Below are positions 18,090 to 27,900 of a stretch of DNA of 64,000 bases, piece after piece (the stretch's first letter is position 1; each line of letters opens with the position of its first letter). The notes under the pieces are model-generated. The model was not told where the DNA came from. It made no database searches and saw only the letters and a program-made list of their open reading frames with translations. This stretch comes from a bacterium (GTDB lineage: Bacteria > Zhuqueibacterota > Zhuqueibacteria > Oleimicrobiales > Geothermoviventaceae). The DNA is taken from assembly GCA_028275345.1 (NCBI GenBank), contig JAPWUV010000002.1:372001-436000 (forward strand), given 5' to 3'. The position numbers were made by a program, and so were the translations under genes.

Positions 18090-20753
18090 TCATCGGAACC
18101 GGAGTCTGGTCCTCCTGTCGAACAATCCACGGAGGTAGAGGATACAGTCGCCCTCGCGCGTGAGCCCGGAACGGAATACAGCGCCGGACTGCCTCGTCCC
18201 GTCGATCTCGACGTCCGTGCATGGCGAATTCCAGCCCCGGATCACAAGTACCGCACCCAGAAGGGGCCTTCCTTTTGACGCCTCGAGCACAACCGATGCA
18301 CCCTGAGTTCCAGGTGCAGCCCCACCCGTGTAACGAAGGACGTATGCCCTCGCCGCGCGGTCGTAGCCGACGAACTGTAGATTGCCCTCTCGGCAACGTA
18401 CCGGAGGCGGTTCGAGCCAGCTCTTCACTGCAAGCTTGGCCAGCCTCCCATCTCGAGTTGTATCCACCCCGATGAGAAACTGCCAGCTATTCGGCTGGAG
18501 GTTCGGGTCGATTTCGGCGATGACACGGCCGAGTGTCAGTTTCCTGGCGCCGCTCGCGTCACCTTGGCTGAGGATGTGGCTCTTTCCGGAGCCCCAGATT
18601 GGTCTTTGGGTTCGAGACTGGTCGGAAGGCAAGAGGCAGTTCCCCGAGACAGCCGTCCCCGGGAGGACATTGGCCAAGAAATGGGATCCGGCCGCCAGTG
18701 CGAGAAAGGGACGGGGACGGTCCCCGAGGCGCGCGCCCAAGACCAAGCCGGACGAGTAGGCGAATGATCCAGGCGCCTGGCCAAGCTTGGAGCCGTCGGG
18801 GCTTTGCCCCTGAAAGCCGACCGTCCACAGGTCCTCCGGGCGGGTGTCGTCGAGATGCATCCCTGGTGGAATCACGATCGCGAGATCGCCCAGCTCGCAG
18901 TATCCTGGCCGATCGGACCAAAGCCAGACGCTTCGTACGCCGATCCCGTCGGGGTAGAGTATGTACTCCTCGTCGGCCCACCCACGGGAGTCATGCCTGC
19001 AGCGGTCGGAAAGCGTGTGCCGCCAACGGATGACGGCCCGGACCTCGGTGGCCTCGATCACATCCAGGCGGGAATTGGCGAAGCCAGGCGCGTCGAGTTC
19101 CGTCGAGTCTTGCTGCTTCTCCCGGAATTCCCGGGCGTACCCATATGACCATCCAATCTGGTCAAGGTCCCACCAGGGAGGATAGCTGGGCTTGCGCCAA
19201 AACGCGAAACGACCGGGCAGGGCAGGGAACAAGACCTGGAGCCCGTCTTCCGTCTGGCCAGCGAAGCTATACGGCCCGGGCACGACTGCAAATTCGTCGG
19301 GGATCCCGGGATCGATTTTCGTGAACCGCTGGATGAAGCGCGCAGTGGTCGATCCCGTGCCGTCCACGAGTGAGCAGTCCAGTAGATACGTACCACCGGG
19401 TAGGTCTTGAAGCGAATCCAGAGGGAAAACAAATCCCATTTCCGGCGGGCGCTCGAGGTCATGGAAAGACTTCTCGCGGAGAGGGAGACTGAGGCCCTCC
19501 CGGAGGAACCGGACCCTGAGCATTGAGGATCGAGTGACATCCGGACTTGCTCGAAGCCAGAAGCGGAGCAGCCATGGGTCCGTCCGGCGGGAGTAGAATG
19601 GTTCCAGATCGAATTGGACGAATGGCTGAACCGAGACCATATACGTGCCGCGGTAAAGCTCCTGACCGGAAGAAGAGTCCAGAAGCGCGATGGTCAGCCT
19701 ATTGGCTCCGCTCTCCCATACGGAGAAACGGGCCGAAATGGAGGTATCGGCGGCCGGCCTCACCGTCACTGTCTGCCAGTCGGTGCTGGTCTTCCCTGAG
19801 CTGGACGCCGACGAGACAGCGAGGCGGAGCGTCCGGGATGCGAGCCCTGAGTTTTTCACGCTGATGCGAAAGGAATTGGCGCCCACCTGGAGAGGGCGCT
19901 GAGTATCTCCAATAGCCATCTCGGTGACGAATACGTCGATGTCTCCGAAGATTAGATCTCCGAATGCTGCTGGCTCTGGAGACCGAAAGAGCGTTGCTGA
20001 CACGGAGGCTGCGACATCCGGCCAAACGCTGGATTCAGCGAGCCAAGTCCAGCGGAGAGCTCGGCTCACTTCCTCCTCCGCGCTGCCTTGTTCAAGTGGC
20101 CCCGAACGGCGCAGGCCAATTCCCCAGGTCGTTCCCGGGACGGGTTCGTCCAGGCCGAAGGAGGAAAAGGCTATGGCCATTTCAGCGACCCAACTCGACT
20201 CTGCGACAGTTGTGCGCGCGAACCAGAATCCATCCCAGGTGGCGTCCCACGGGCAGGGAGAGGGCGGTGTAGACGGGGGCAAGTATCTCTGGTCGAACCG
20301 TTCCCCGTCCAGGCCGAGGGCAAAACGGAAGCAGGTGGCATGGTCATGCTGGACGTCGAGGAAGACCTCGACGTGCTCGCCCACCAGGATGCCATCGGGG
20401 TGGTCCGGTTGCCAGGTTGGGTGCCGTCCTTTGGTGGGTTCGTCGGGGAGTCCTTCGCAGAGGAATGCCAAGTAGAGAAACTGGTCGTCGTACGCCACGA
20501 ATGCGCTCGTTTGATGGTCGGAGCGCTCCTGCGCGGGTCTTGCAACGAGGCTGAAGCTGGCGATCTTCGTCGCTTGCGTCCAGGCTATATCGTCCAGCCG
20601 GCCGTCAATCCTCGGGGGCTCCGAAATCCGCGGACAGCGGATGGCGCGGACAGGAAGGATGAGCGGGCTTTGGACGACGCCGCCCCAGGGAAGAAAGCTG
20701 CAGAGGGTGATTCCCCAGCTCATCCAGATCCGCCCTCGCCTAGGCTTGAACAT
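18090..20753 (-). CDS. Secreted protein with N-terminal CBM9-like domain, function unknown
   Basis: 887 residues. A membrane-spanning or signal segment (WMSWGITLCSFLPWGGVVQ) precedes a carbohydrate-binding module family 9-like domain of about 200 residues: PRIDGRLDDIAWTQATKI, then FVAYDDQFLYLAFLCE and EHVEVFLDVQHDHATCFRF. The middle and C-terminal regions are beta-rich and I cannot assign them; they contain Trp/Tyr-rich segments (YPPWWDLDQIGWSYGYARE) that would suit sugar stacking. There is no T9SS tail, so it probably stays in the periplasm or inner envelope. It follows the GntR regulator gene by 25 bases and is probably cotranscribed with it. Polysaccharide binding or degradation is inferred from the domain and the context. 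Confidence 0.65.
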   Translation of the reverse strand: MFKPRRGRIWMSWGITLCSFLPWGGVVQSPLILPVRAIRCPRISEPPRIDGRLDDIAWTQATKIASFSLVARPAQERSDHQTSAFVAYDDQFLYLAFLCEGLPDEPTKGRHPTWQPDHPDGILVGEHVEVFLDVQHDHATCFRFALGLDGERFDQRYLPPSTPPSPCPWDATWDGFWFARTTVAESSWVAEMAIAFSSFGLDEPVPGTTWGIGLRRSGPLEQGSAEEEVSRALRWTWLAESSVWPDVAASVSATLFRSPEPAAFGDLIFGDIDVFVTEMAIGDTQRPLQVGANSFRISVKNSGLASRTLRLAVSSASSSGKTSTDWQTVTVRPAADTSISARFSVWESGANRLTIALLDSSSGQELYRGTYMVSVQPFVQFDLEPFYSRRTDPWLLRFWLRASPDVTRSSMLRVRFLREGLSLPLREKSFHDLERPPEMGFVFPLDSLQDLPGGTYLLDCSLVDGTGSTTARFIQRFTKIDPGIPDEFAVVPGPYSFAGQTEDGLQVLFPALPGRFAFWRKPSYPPWWDLDQIGWSYGYAREFREKQQDSTELDAPGFANSRLDVIEATEVRAVIRWRHTLSDRCRHDSRGWADEEYILYPDGIGVRSVWLWSDRPGYCELGDLAIVIPPGMHLDDTRPEDLWTVGFQGQSPDGSKLGQAPGSFAYSSGLVLGARLGDRPRPFLALAAGSHFLANVLPGTAVSGNCLLPSDQSRTQRPIWGSGKSHILSQGDASGARKLTLGRVIAEIDPNLQPNSWQFLIGVDTTRDGRLAKLAVKSWLEPPPVRCREGNLQFVGYDRAARAYVLRYTGGAAPGTQGASVVLEASKGRPLLGAVLVIRGWNSPCTDVEIDGTRQSGAVFRSGLTREGDCILYLRGLFDRRTRLRFR

Positions 20754-20778
20754 GGTCCCTGCTTTTCACTTCTGAGCT

Positions 20779-21594
20779 TCAAGACCTGCCTTCGGCTTCC
20801 CTTTGGAGCATCGCCCTTCTTGCCAGGAAAAGGCGAGCGTGTTCTTCGGCTGTCTCCAGGTGTTCGCGCATGGCCTCGTAGGCGGCATCCCCGTCGCGCT
20901 GGTCGATCGCCTGCAAAATCCGCCGATGATAGCGGATGGCCAAGTCCGGAGCGCGTTCTTGCTTGTACGTGTCGGAAATGAACTGAGGGAGCAGACGGAA
21001 GAGTGGCTCCAGGACAATGGGGACCAATGGGTTCTGCGCAATCGCCGCCAGCCGGCGGTGAAATTCGATGTCGGCAAGGATCATCTCGTCCGGAGAACCT
21101 CCGTGGGTCGCCTCCATCTTGGCCAGTTGGCCTTGCAGATCTTCGAGGTCCTCCGGAGTACGGTGGTAGGCAGCCAACCGGGCCACGTCGGGCTCGATGA
21201 ACTTCCGAACCTGTACGAGATAGAGATGGCTCTCCGGACCGCACTTCATCCGCAGAAGCTGGGCGAACGGGTCCACCACAGACGCAAGAGAGAGCTGACA
21301 GACGTAAGCTCCACTCCCTTTGCGGATCTCCACCAGTCCGCGTGCCGACAACATCCGCAGGGCTTCGCGCACGGCGGTTCGGCTCACTCCAAAGGCCTCG
21401 CAAAGCTCAAGCTCGCTGGGCAGACGCTCTCCCGGAAGAAAGACTTTTCGAAGAATCGCTTCGCGGATCTGTTTCTCAACCTTTTCACTTAGAGATTCTT
21501 CCCGACCCACGGGGACAAAGGGCATCGTTTTTTGGGTGTCTTCCGATCGCTGTCCTGGCTCCGCTCGGGGGCCAGGCTCAAACTCTTCGTCCAT
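20779..21594 (-). CDS. GntR-family transcriptional regulator, FadR/FCD subfamily
   Basis: About 271 residues from the ATG at 21594. The winged helix-turn-helix is clear (LSEKVEKQIREAILRKVFLP, then GERLPSELELCEAFGVSR, TAVREALRMLSARGLVEIR). It is followed by an all-helical FCD ligand-binding domain containing the metal-ligand pattern D-x3-H (DIEFHRRLAAIAQNP) and a later histidine (IRYHRRILQAI). FCD regulators often sense sugar acids such as glucuronate, which would fit a PL6 locus. I prefer 21594 (or the ATG at 21525) to the longer frame because a near-consensus promoter at 21686-21714 would put transcription start near 21679. It probably represses its own operon and the neighbouring polysaccharide genes. 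Confidence 0.88.
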   Translation of the reverse strand: MDEEFEPGPRAEPGQRSEDTQKTMPFVPVGREESLSEKVEKQIREAILRKVFLPGERLPSELELCEAFGVSRTAVREALRMLSARGLVEIRKGSGAYVCQLSLASVVDPFAQLLRMKCGPESHLYLVQVRKFIEPDVARLAAYHRTPEDLEDLQGQLAKMEATHGGSPDEMILADIEFHRRLAAIAQNPLVPIVLEPLFRLLPQFISDTYKQERAPDLAIRYHRRILQAIDQRDGDAAYEAMREHLETAEEHARLFLARRAMLQREAEGRS

Positions 21595-21661
21595 GGGTTC
21601 GCCGCACTCCACAGTCTTCCGACCGAATTCCTTCGAGCGATTCGAGCTACTACCCGGCGAG

Positions 21662-21672
21662 ATGTCATACAA
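21662..21672 (-). promoter_or_regulatory. Candidate GntR/FCD operator at the transcription start
   Basis: The minus strand reads TTGTATGACAT, which matches the FCD-type half-site pattern TNGTNNNACNA at all but the last base. It lies about 7-17 bases downstream of the predicted transcription start, where a bound repressor would block initiation. The assignment to the adjacent regulator is inference. Confidence 0.5.
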
Positions 21673-21685
21673 CATACCGAAGGAC

Positions 21686-21714
21686 ATCTTAAACATCTCC
21701 TGGACTTCTGTCAA
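21686..21714 (-). promoter_or_regulatory. Sigma-70-type promoter for the GntR regulator operon
   Basis: On the minus strand TTGACA (21714-21709) is followed by exactly 17 bases and TAAGAT (21691-21686). The -35 is perfect and the -10 differs by one or two positions from TATAAT. Transcription would start near 21679, which rules out the longer upstream-start versions of the regulator. Confidence 0.75.
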
Positions 21715-21923
21715 GCGGATTTTTTGGCCTGGGCATGCCCGTCGGTTAGTGGGCACCATGACCAAAGGACTCGAGGTTCCCGACCCTCGCGACACCCGGA
21801 GGCTAGCGTCGGTGCGCGGCAGGGGAGTCGATTTTCAGCGGACCACGGACATCTGCTTGAGTCGGGGGGCGGGTGGGGGGTATCGGATTCCCTTCGGATG
21901 GCTCGCGGCACTGTGGGCCGCCG

Positions 21924-22949
21924 TCAGCGTGCGTCGAGCTCGGACGGAGCGTTGTTTGCCTTAGCCTGGATCTGGGCGACAAGACGGTAGAGCTCTGGAT
22001 GGCTTTTCCGCAGCTCGTCGTAGATCGGTTGGGCTTGTCGCCTGAACTCTTCCCGGTCGACCTCGATCCAGGTTACCCCCGCTTTGCGGATCTCTTCCAT
22101 GTCCCGGGCTTCAGCTTCGGCCCAAAATTCTCGTTGGCGCGCAACGGACTCCTCCGCGGCTTGTTGCAGCCAGCGCCTTTCTTTGCGGCTCAGCCGGTCC
22201 CAGGTTTTCCGACTAACGACCAGCACGTCCGGGGGTGAGGTGTGCCTGTCGAAGACGTAGTACCTGCAAATTCGGTAGTGTCCCGCGTTGCGGAACGTGG
22301 GGATATTGTTCTCGGCGCCATCGACCACGCCTTGTTCCAGAGCTTCGCGCAGTTCCCGGAAGGCAATGGGCACGGGGAAGCCGCCCAGGGCTCGCACGGT
22401 TCGGATGCTCCAGTATCCTTCCATGACACGAATCTTGAGCCCTTGGAGGTCACTGGGTCTGTGGACGGGGCGGGAGACGAAATAGAAGCTTCGCGAGCCC
22501 GTCTCGTAGTAACAAAGTCCATGCAGGAGGTACTTGTCGCAGTCGGCCAGAATCTGCTTGCCGATGGTCCCCTCAAGGACGCTCCATTTGTGCTCCTGGT
22601 CCTCAAAAAGGTAGGGGAGGCTGAATACCGCCATGGAGGGGACGAGGTTTTCCAGGATGCTCGAGGAGACCTTGGTCATGTCGAGGAAGCCGATCTGGAC
22701 CGATTCGAGGCATTCCCGCTCATTTCCGAGCTGGCCGTCGGGATAGACGTCGATCCGGAGCCTGCCCCCCGATAGCTCCGATGCTCGCCGGGAAAGATAC
22801 TCGAGGGCGCGATGGACGGGATGCTGCGTGTCCAGCGCGTGTCCCAACCTTAGCACCCGAGGCTGTGTTGGACCGCAGCCGGCGACCGCCAGGGAAACGG
22901 CCGCGGACGCAGCGACGCCTCTCGCCCAGCTTGACAGGCTGCTCAGCAT
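21924..22949 (-). CDS. dctP: TRAP transporter substrate-binding lipoprotein, DctP family (orphan)
   Basis: 341 residues from the ATG at 22949, which has GGGGAGG about seven bases upstream. A lipoprotein signal peptide ends in VAGC. The DctP fold is clear: LRLGHALDTQHPVHRALEYL, DVYPDGQLGNERECLESVQI, LPYLFEDQEH, then the anion-binding Arg region DLQGLKIRVMEG and the loop ALEQGVVDGAENN. It binds a carboxylate, plausibly a uronate given the locus. No DctQ or DctM membrane genes lie next to it; the next gene is the GntR regulator. It may work with a transporter encoded elsewhere or as a chemosensory binding protein. A sigma-28-like promoter lies upstream at 23020-23046. Confidence 0.9.
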   Translation of the reverse strand: MLSSLSSWARGVAASAAVSLAVAGCGPTQPRVLRLGHALDTQHPVHRALEYLSRRASELSGGRLRIDVYPDGQLGNERECLESVQIGFLDMTKVSSSILENLVPSMAVFSLPYLFEDQEHKWSVLEGTIGKQILADCDKYLLHGLCYYETGSRSFYFVSRPVHRPSDLQGLKIRVMEGYWSIRTVRALGGFPVPIAFRELREALEQGVVDGAENNIPTFRNAGHYRICRYYVFDRHTSPPDVLVVSRKTWDRLSRKERRWLQQAAEESVARQREFWAEAEARDMEEIRKAGVTWIEVDREEFRRQAQPIYDELRKSHPELYRLVAQIQAKANNAPSELDAR

Positions 22950-23019
22950 TGGTGGCCTCCCCTCGATCCTGTTCAACAATCCCTCGGTGGCGATCGGCAT
23001 TCGGGGGCTACGGTAAGAT

Positions 23020-23046
23020 TTATCGGCAAGCGAGAGATTCGCTTCA
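23020..23046 (-). promoter_or_regulatory. Candidate sigma-28 promoter for the dctP-like gene
   Basis: On the minus strand TGAAGCGA (23046-23039), 11 bases, then GCCGATAA (23027-23020). The -10 element is a perfect match to the FliA consensus and the spacer is correct, but the -35 matches only four of eight bases. It lies back to back with the flagellin promoter. Confidence 0.4.
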
Positions 23047-23092
23047 CTGCTGCCTTACACCAGAGATGATTTTCGAGAACCGTCGTGGGGTC

Positions 23093-23119
23093 TAAAGTTC
23101 CGCGGGCTATGGTCGATAA
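23093..23119 (+). promoter_or_regulatory. Sigma-28 (FliA) promoter of the flagellin gene
   Basis: TAAAGTTC (23093-23100), 11 bases, GTCGATAA (23112-23119). This differs from the FliA consensus TAAAGTTT-N11-GCCGATAA at one position in each element, with the exact spacing. Transcription would begin near 23126, giving a leader of about 147 bases before the flagellin ATG. Confidence 0.88.
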
Positions 23120-23272
23120 AAGGATCGAGCCTCAGGAGGAGCGGGGCCGACAGGATGTCGCGTCAGCTCTTTCAGCCGGCTGAGAGTCAGAGTGGAGGCC
23201 CCGGGGGGAGTCGTCACAAAGACTGAGCAGGGAAGCTTGGTAGTTGGAAGTGCAAAACAGGGAGGTTGAGCC

Positions 23273-24394
23273 ATGAGTCTCCGCATCATGCACAACATCT
23301 CCGCGATGAACGCCCACCGCCAGCTGCTCATCTCGGACTCGATGCTGAGCAAGTCCCTAGAGCGCTTGTCATCGGGCTACCGGGTGAACCGGGCTGCCGA
23401 TGACACGGCGGGATTGGCGATCTCGCAGAGGATGCGAGCCCAGATCGTCGGCCTGCAGCAGGCCAGCCGCAACGCCAGCCAGGCGGTGAATCTCGTGCAG
23501 ACGGCCGAAGGGGCCATGAACGAGATCCACAACATGCTGACGCGTATGCGCGAGCTGGCGGTGCAGGCGGCAAGCGACTCGGTGAGCGACGCCGACCGGG
23601 AATCCATCCACCAGGAGTTCGCCCAGCTCCGGGAGGAAATCGACCGCATCGCCAGTGTGACCGAGTACAACGGCTCCAAGCTGATCGACGGGTCCTATCA
23701 GGGCAACAGCGTCAGCTCAGAGTCCACCGCCTACAGCGAGCCCGGCGTCGTGAAAATCACCGTCACCGGCGCCAGTGCTGGTACCTACACCTTCGTGGAC
23801 TCCTCCACTACCGACCATCTGGTGAGTCTCGGCAATGGCACGGTGACCGAGACGGTTGATTTTGGCTCGGCGCCGACCACTGGAACCACCAAGGTGTTGA
23901 ACTTCAGCACGCTCGGGATCCAGGTGGAGGTCAACTGGAACTATGCCGATGGCGACCTGAACAACAAGACCGTCGTCGTGTCGGCAGGCACCGGTGGCGT
24001 TTTCCAGGTGGGTGCTGACAACACGGAAGACAACCGCATCTCCTTCAGCATCGGTGACCTGAGTGCCACGGGCTCGAACCTCAACCTGGACGGCGTTTCC
24101 TTGGCGACCCGTGCAGGCGCCCAGTCGGCCATTGACGCCATCGACAGCGCCATCGACTATGTCAACACGGCGCGCGGCAATCTGGGTGCGGTGCAGAACC
24201 GGCTCACCTACACGATTGCCAACGTCAACAATGCCGTGGAGAACCTGCAGGCGTCCGAGTCCACCATTCGCGATGCGGACTTCGCCGAGGAGATCACCCA
24301 GTTCACTCGGGCGCAGATCCTCGTGCAGGCGGGTACCGCCATGCTCGCCCAGGCTAACCTGGCGCCGCAGGCCGTCCTGCACCTGCTCGGCTAA
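23273..24394 (+). CDS. fliC: Flagellin
   Basis: 373 residues from the ATG at 23273, with GGGAGG seven bases upstream. The conserved N-terminal D0/D1 helices are present (RIMHNISAMNAHRQLLISDS, LERLSSGYRVNRAADDTAGL, ISQRMRAQIVGL), and the C-terminal D1/D0 helices end in ITQFTRAQILVQAGTAMLAQ and a terminal LLG. The central variable domain (about residues 145-270) is short and Thr/Gly/Asp-rich. It is the filament subunit, exported by the flagellar type III apparatus with FliS as chaperone. It is transcribed from a sigma-28 promoter and followed by a strong terminator, so it forms a separate unit from flaG-fliD-fliS. Confidence 0.97.
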   Translation: MSLRIMHNISAMNAHRQLLISDSMLSKSLERLSSGYRVNRAADDTAGLAISQRMRAQIVGLQQASRNASQAVNLVQTAEGAMNEIHNMLTRMRELAVQAASDSVSDADRESIHQEFAQLREEIDRIASVTEYNGSKLIDGSYQGNSVSSESTAYSEPGVVKITVTGASAGTYTFVDSSTTDHLVSLGNGTVTETVDFGSAPTTGTTKVLNFSTLGIQVEVNWNYADGDLNNKTVVVSAGTGGVFQVGADNTEDNRISFSIGDLSATGSNLNLDGVSLATRAGAQSAIDAIDSAIDYVNTARGNLGAVQNRLTYTIANVNNAVENLQASESTIRDADFAEEITQFTRAQILVQAGTAMLAQANLAPQAVLHLLG

Positions 24395-24414
24395 TTCCTC
24401 GGCATGACCCGTCC

Positions 24415-24456
24415 GGAGGAGCAGGGACCGATTAGGCCCCTGCTCCTCCTTTCTTT
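24415..24456 (+). terminator. Rho-independent terminator after flagellin
   Basis: A 12-bp stem (GGAGGAGCAGGG at 24415-24426 with its complement at 24438-24449) has an 11-base loop and is followed by TTTCTTT. It lies about 20 bases after the flagellin stop codon. Confidence 0.85.
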
Positions 24457-24488
24457 GCGAACCGGAGCTTCGAGGTGAGGTAAGGGAG

Positions 24489-24896
24489 ATGCAGGCACAG
24501 GGCGTCGGAAAGGTTTCCAGCGACCATCTTGCTCTCCCTGAGCTGTCGTTCGGCACGGAGGAGATACTCATTCGGCCGAAGCCGGCCGCGCTTGCTTCCC
24601 TTGAAGAGCGGGAGACAATGCCGAAAGCTTCCCCGTTGGCTTCCAAGGTGGAGGATACCGAGGATCCGGAGCGGCAGGAGGCTTCCGAGGAGCTCACCAA
24701 GAGGATCGAAAACCTCGTTCGCACATTCCAACGCGACCTGCGCTTCGAGGTGCACAAGGAGACGGGGATCCTCTACGTCCGCGTCCTGGACGTGGAGAAC
24801 GGAGAGGTCCTCCGAGAACTGCCCATGCACGAGCTACTCGATGCTTTGGCACGAGTCGACGAAATCGTGGGGCTGCTTCTGGATGGCAAGGCCTGA
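24489..24896 (+). CDS. flaG: FlaG family flagellar protein
   Basis: 135 residues. The C-terminal half has the FlaG core: LTKRIENLVRTFQRDLRFEV, HKETGILYVRVLDVENGEVL and RELPMHELLDALARVDEIVG. The N-terminal half is variable and low in structure. FlaG proteins influence filament length in several bacteria, and the gene almost always sits next to fliD, as here. It starts 38 bases after the flagellin terminator and precedes fliD by 89 bases. No sigma-28 box could be found directly in front of it. Confidence 0.88.
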   Translation: MQAQGVGKVSSDHLALPELSFGTEEILIRPKPAALASLEERETMPKASPLASKVEDTEDPERQEASEELTKRIENLVRTFQRDLRFEVHKETGILYVRVLDVENGEVLRELPMHELLDALARVDEIVGLLLDGKA

Positions 24897-24985
24897 GGGG
24901 TCAAGCTCAGGGCCAAGTAGCGCCGGAAGTCTGGGGCGCTTCCGCAGGGACCGAGGGAAAATGAGGTAGGAGAGGATCGCGCGAG

Positions 24986-27900
24986 ATGTTGACACAGGGT
25001 ATTTCCTTCGGTGGGCTGATCAGTGGTCTCGATACTCAGCAGATCATTGATCAGCTCATGGCTATTGAACGGCGGCCCGTCGATTTGCTCACCCGTCGCC
25101 AGAACCAGTACGAGGATCTCCTTTCGGCTTGGCGCGAGGTGAATTCGAAGCTTCTCAGCCTCCGCAGCGCGGCGGAGAGTCTCGTCAAGGCCGCCGACTT
25201 CGGGCTGTTTAACGCTTCTTCGGAAGATGAGGACATCGTCACCGTTTCCGCCTCGTCACGAGCACGACCCGAGTCCCATACCCTTCGAGTGTTCTCGCTG
25301 GCGCAGGCCCAGAAGCTTTCTTCACGCGTCTTCGAAGCGGCCAACGAAGCTTTAGGCTACTCGGGTGAGATCCTGGTTAACGACCAGGTGGTAAACATCG
25401 CCTCGAGTTACAGCCTCCTCGACATCCGTGACGCCATTAACGCCGCCGACGCCGGGGTCACGGCCTCCGTCGTCAAGCTGAACGACAACGCCTACCGCCT
25501 GGTCATTTCGGCCGATGAGCCAGGCAAGACCGGGTTCAGTCTCCTGGATTCCAGCGATAGCGACCTTCTCCAACTCCTTGGCTTCTCCACCGGTGCCGAG
25601 CAGGTGAAGAATGAGCTCGACACGGGAGGTGCGGCTACGGACTACTTCACCAGTCGAACGGCAGCCATTCAAAGCTTGCTCGGATTGACCTACGCTCCCC
25701 GTGGCACGATCACCATCAATGGGGTGGGGGTCGAGATCGACCTGGCGACGGATACCTTGGAAACGCTGAAGTCGAAGATCGACTTGGCCGGCATTGAAGG
25801 CATCACCACGGCCATCACGTCCACCGTAGTGAACGGGGTGGTGAAGTACCGACTCGAGATTCAGGGCGCCACAAGCTTTGGGGACACCAACAACGTGCTC
25901 GAGACCCTGGGCGTGCTGCAGGCGGACTTCTCCCGGGGCGGGAGCCAGGTGCTGAAGGGCACCGTGGCCAACTATGGCCCCGACGGCAGCACTCCGATCA
26001 CGAGTGGCTCCACCTGGGCGCAGATCTACGGCGCCAATGTAATGGCCGGAGATACCATCACCGTAACCGGCACGGATCACGCGGGCAATTCAATCTCTGG
26101 GACATACACGATCACCGATACCAACGGCACCGTCCAGGACTTCCTCACCTTTCTCGAGTCGCTCTTCGGGGGAGGTGTGACGGCCACCCTTGATGCGGAA
26201 GGGCGTTTGGAGGTCCGGGACAAGCAGGAAGGGGAGAGCCGGCTCACGCTGACTGTCCGCGCCAACAACGAAGGCGGGGGAAGGCTCAACTTCGGCACGT
26301 TGAGGATATCTAGCTACGGCTACTCCATCCGGCTTGCCGAAGGGCGCGATGCCGAGTTCGAGATCGACGGCATTCGCCTGAGCCGTTCCTCCAACGCGAT
26401 ATCGGATGCGGTGGACGGTCTGACCTTCACCCTCCACAAGGCGGATCCGGACTCGCTGGTGAACATCTCCGTCACGCGCGACCTTGAAGGCGTCAAGCAG
26501 AAGATTCGCCAGTTCACCAATCGGTATAATGAGATCGTCTCCTACATCAACGAACAATTTACCTACAATACCGAAACAAAAAAAGCTGGTACGCTGTTCG
26601 GCGACGCCACTTTGAGAACCATTCAAGGTTCGATCCGCACTGCGCTCGTCAGTTCGGTGATGGGCTTGCCGAGCTCCCTCAATGCCCTAGCCCAAATCGG
26701 AATCTCCACCGATCGGAATGGCCTTATTCAAATCGACGAGAGCAAGCTCACCAAAGCCCTGGAAGAGAACTTCGAGGGGGTGGTTCGCCTTTTCACAGGC
26801 CGAGGGGTCGCGAGCGATTCGGACATTCAGGTTCTTTCATTCAACAAGTACACGAAGGCCGGGACCTACAACGTGGTTGTGACGCAGGCGGCGACGCAGG
26901 CCTCTGCCACGGGTTCGACGAACTTGGCCGGGGGGATCGCTTCCGATACCGCGCTCACGATCACGGACTACAGCACCGGCTGGTCCGCCACAGTACAGCT
27001 CCACGCGGGCGATACCATCGATACCATCGTGAGCCGGATCAACGAGGAGCTCGCCAGGGAGTACAACCAGCAGCTCACGAGCTCCATCGCCGCCACTGCG
27101 GGAGGAAGCCCTGTCACCGGGAGTACGTTTCTGACGACCATTGATACCGGTGCCATGCCTGCCATCTCGTGCGGCGACGTGATCACCATCTCCGGTAGGG
27201 ACCACGACAACGGGAGCGTTTTCGCTACCTACACGGTATCGGACTCGAGCACGGTTCAGGATCTCCTGCGCGCCGTTCAGAACGCCTTCGGGGGAAGAGT
27301 GGTGGCGAGCCTGGACGATGAGGGCCATATCCTGATCGAAGACACCTTGGCCGGCCGCAGCTACACCACGCTCACGCTCACAAGGAGCCACGATGGGGAG
27401 GAGTACCAGGACTTTGGGGACTTCGGGGTCTCCATCCCGGGACGCTACAGCCTCGGGATTACCGCGAGCAACGAAGGCGGGTACCTCAAGCTGACGCATA
27501 ATTCGTACGGCTCGTCGAACGGCTTCACGGTGAGCGAAACGGGAAACGAACTGGGGATCGCGGCCGGGACCTACCTCGGCCAGGATGTGGCTGGCACGAT
27601 CAATGGGGAACAGGCCACCGGCCGGGGGCGAGTGCTCACCGGCAACTCCGACCAGACGAACATCGCCGGCTTGGCAATCCTTGTGAAGCTCACGCCGGAA
27701 CAACTGGCCGCCCAAGGAGGAGACCAGGGCACGGTGACGATCATCAAGGGGGTGGCGCAGCAGATGAAGGATCTCTTGGATGTCATCACCGATTCCTACA
27801 CCGGCTACGCGGCGAAGAGGCAGCAGGTGCTCCAGGATACCATCGACGACATCCAGGAGCAGATCGACCTCTGGGAGGAGCGGCTCACGCTGCGGCGCAG

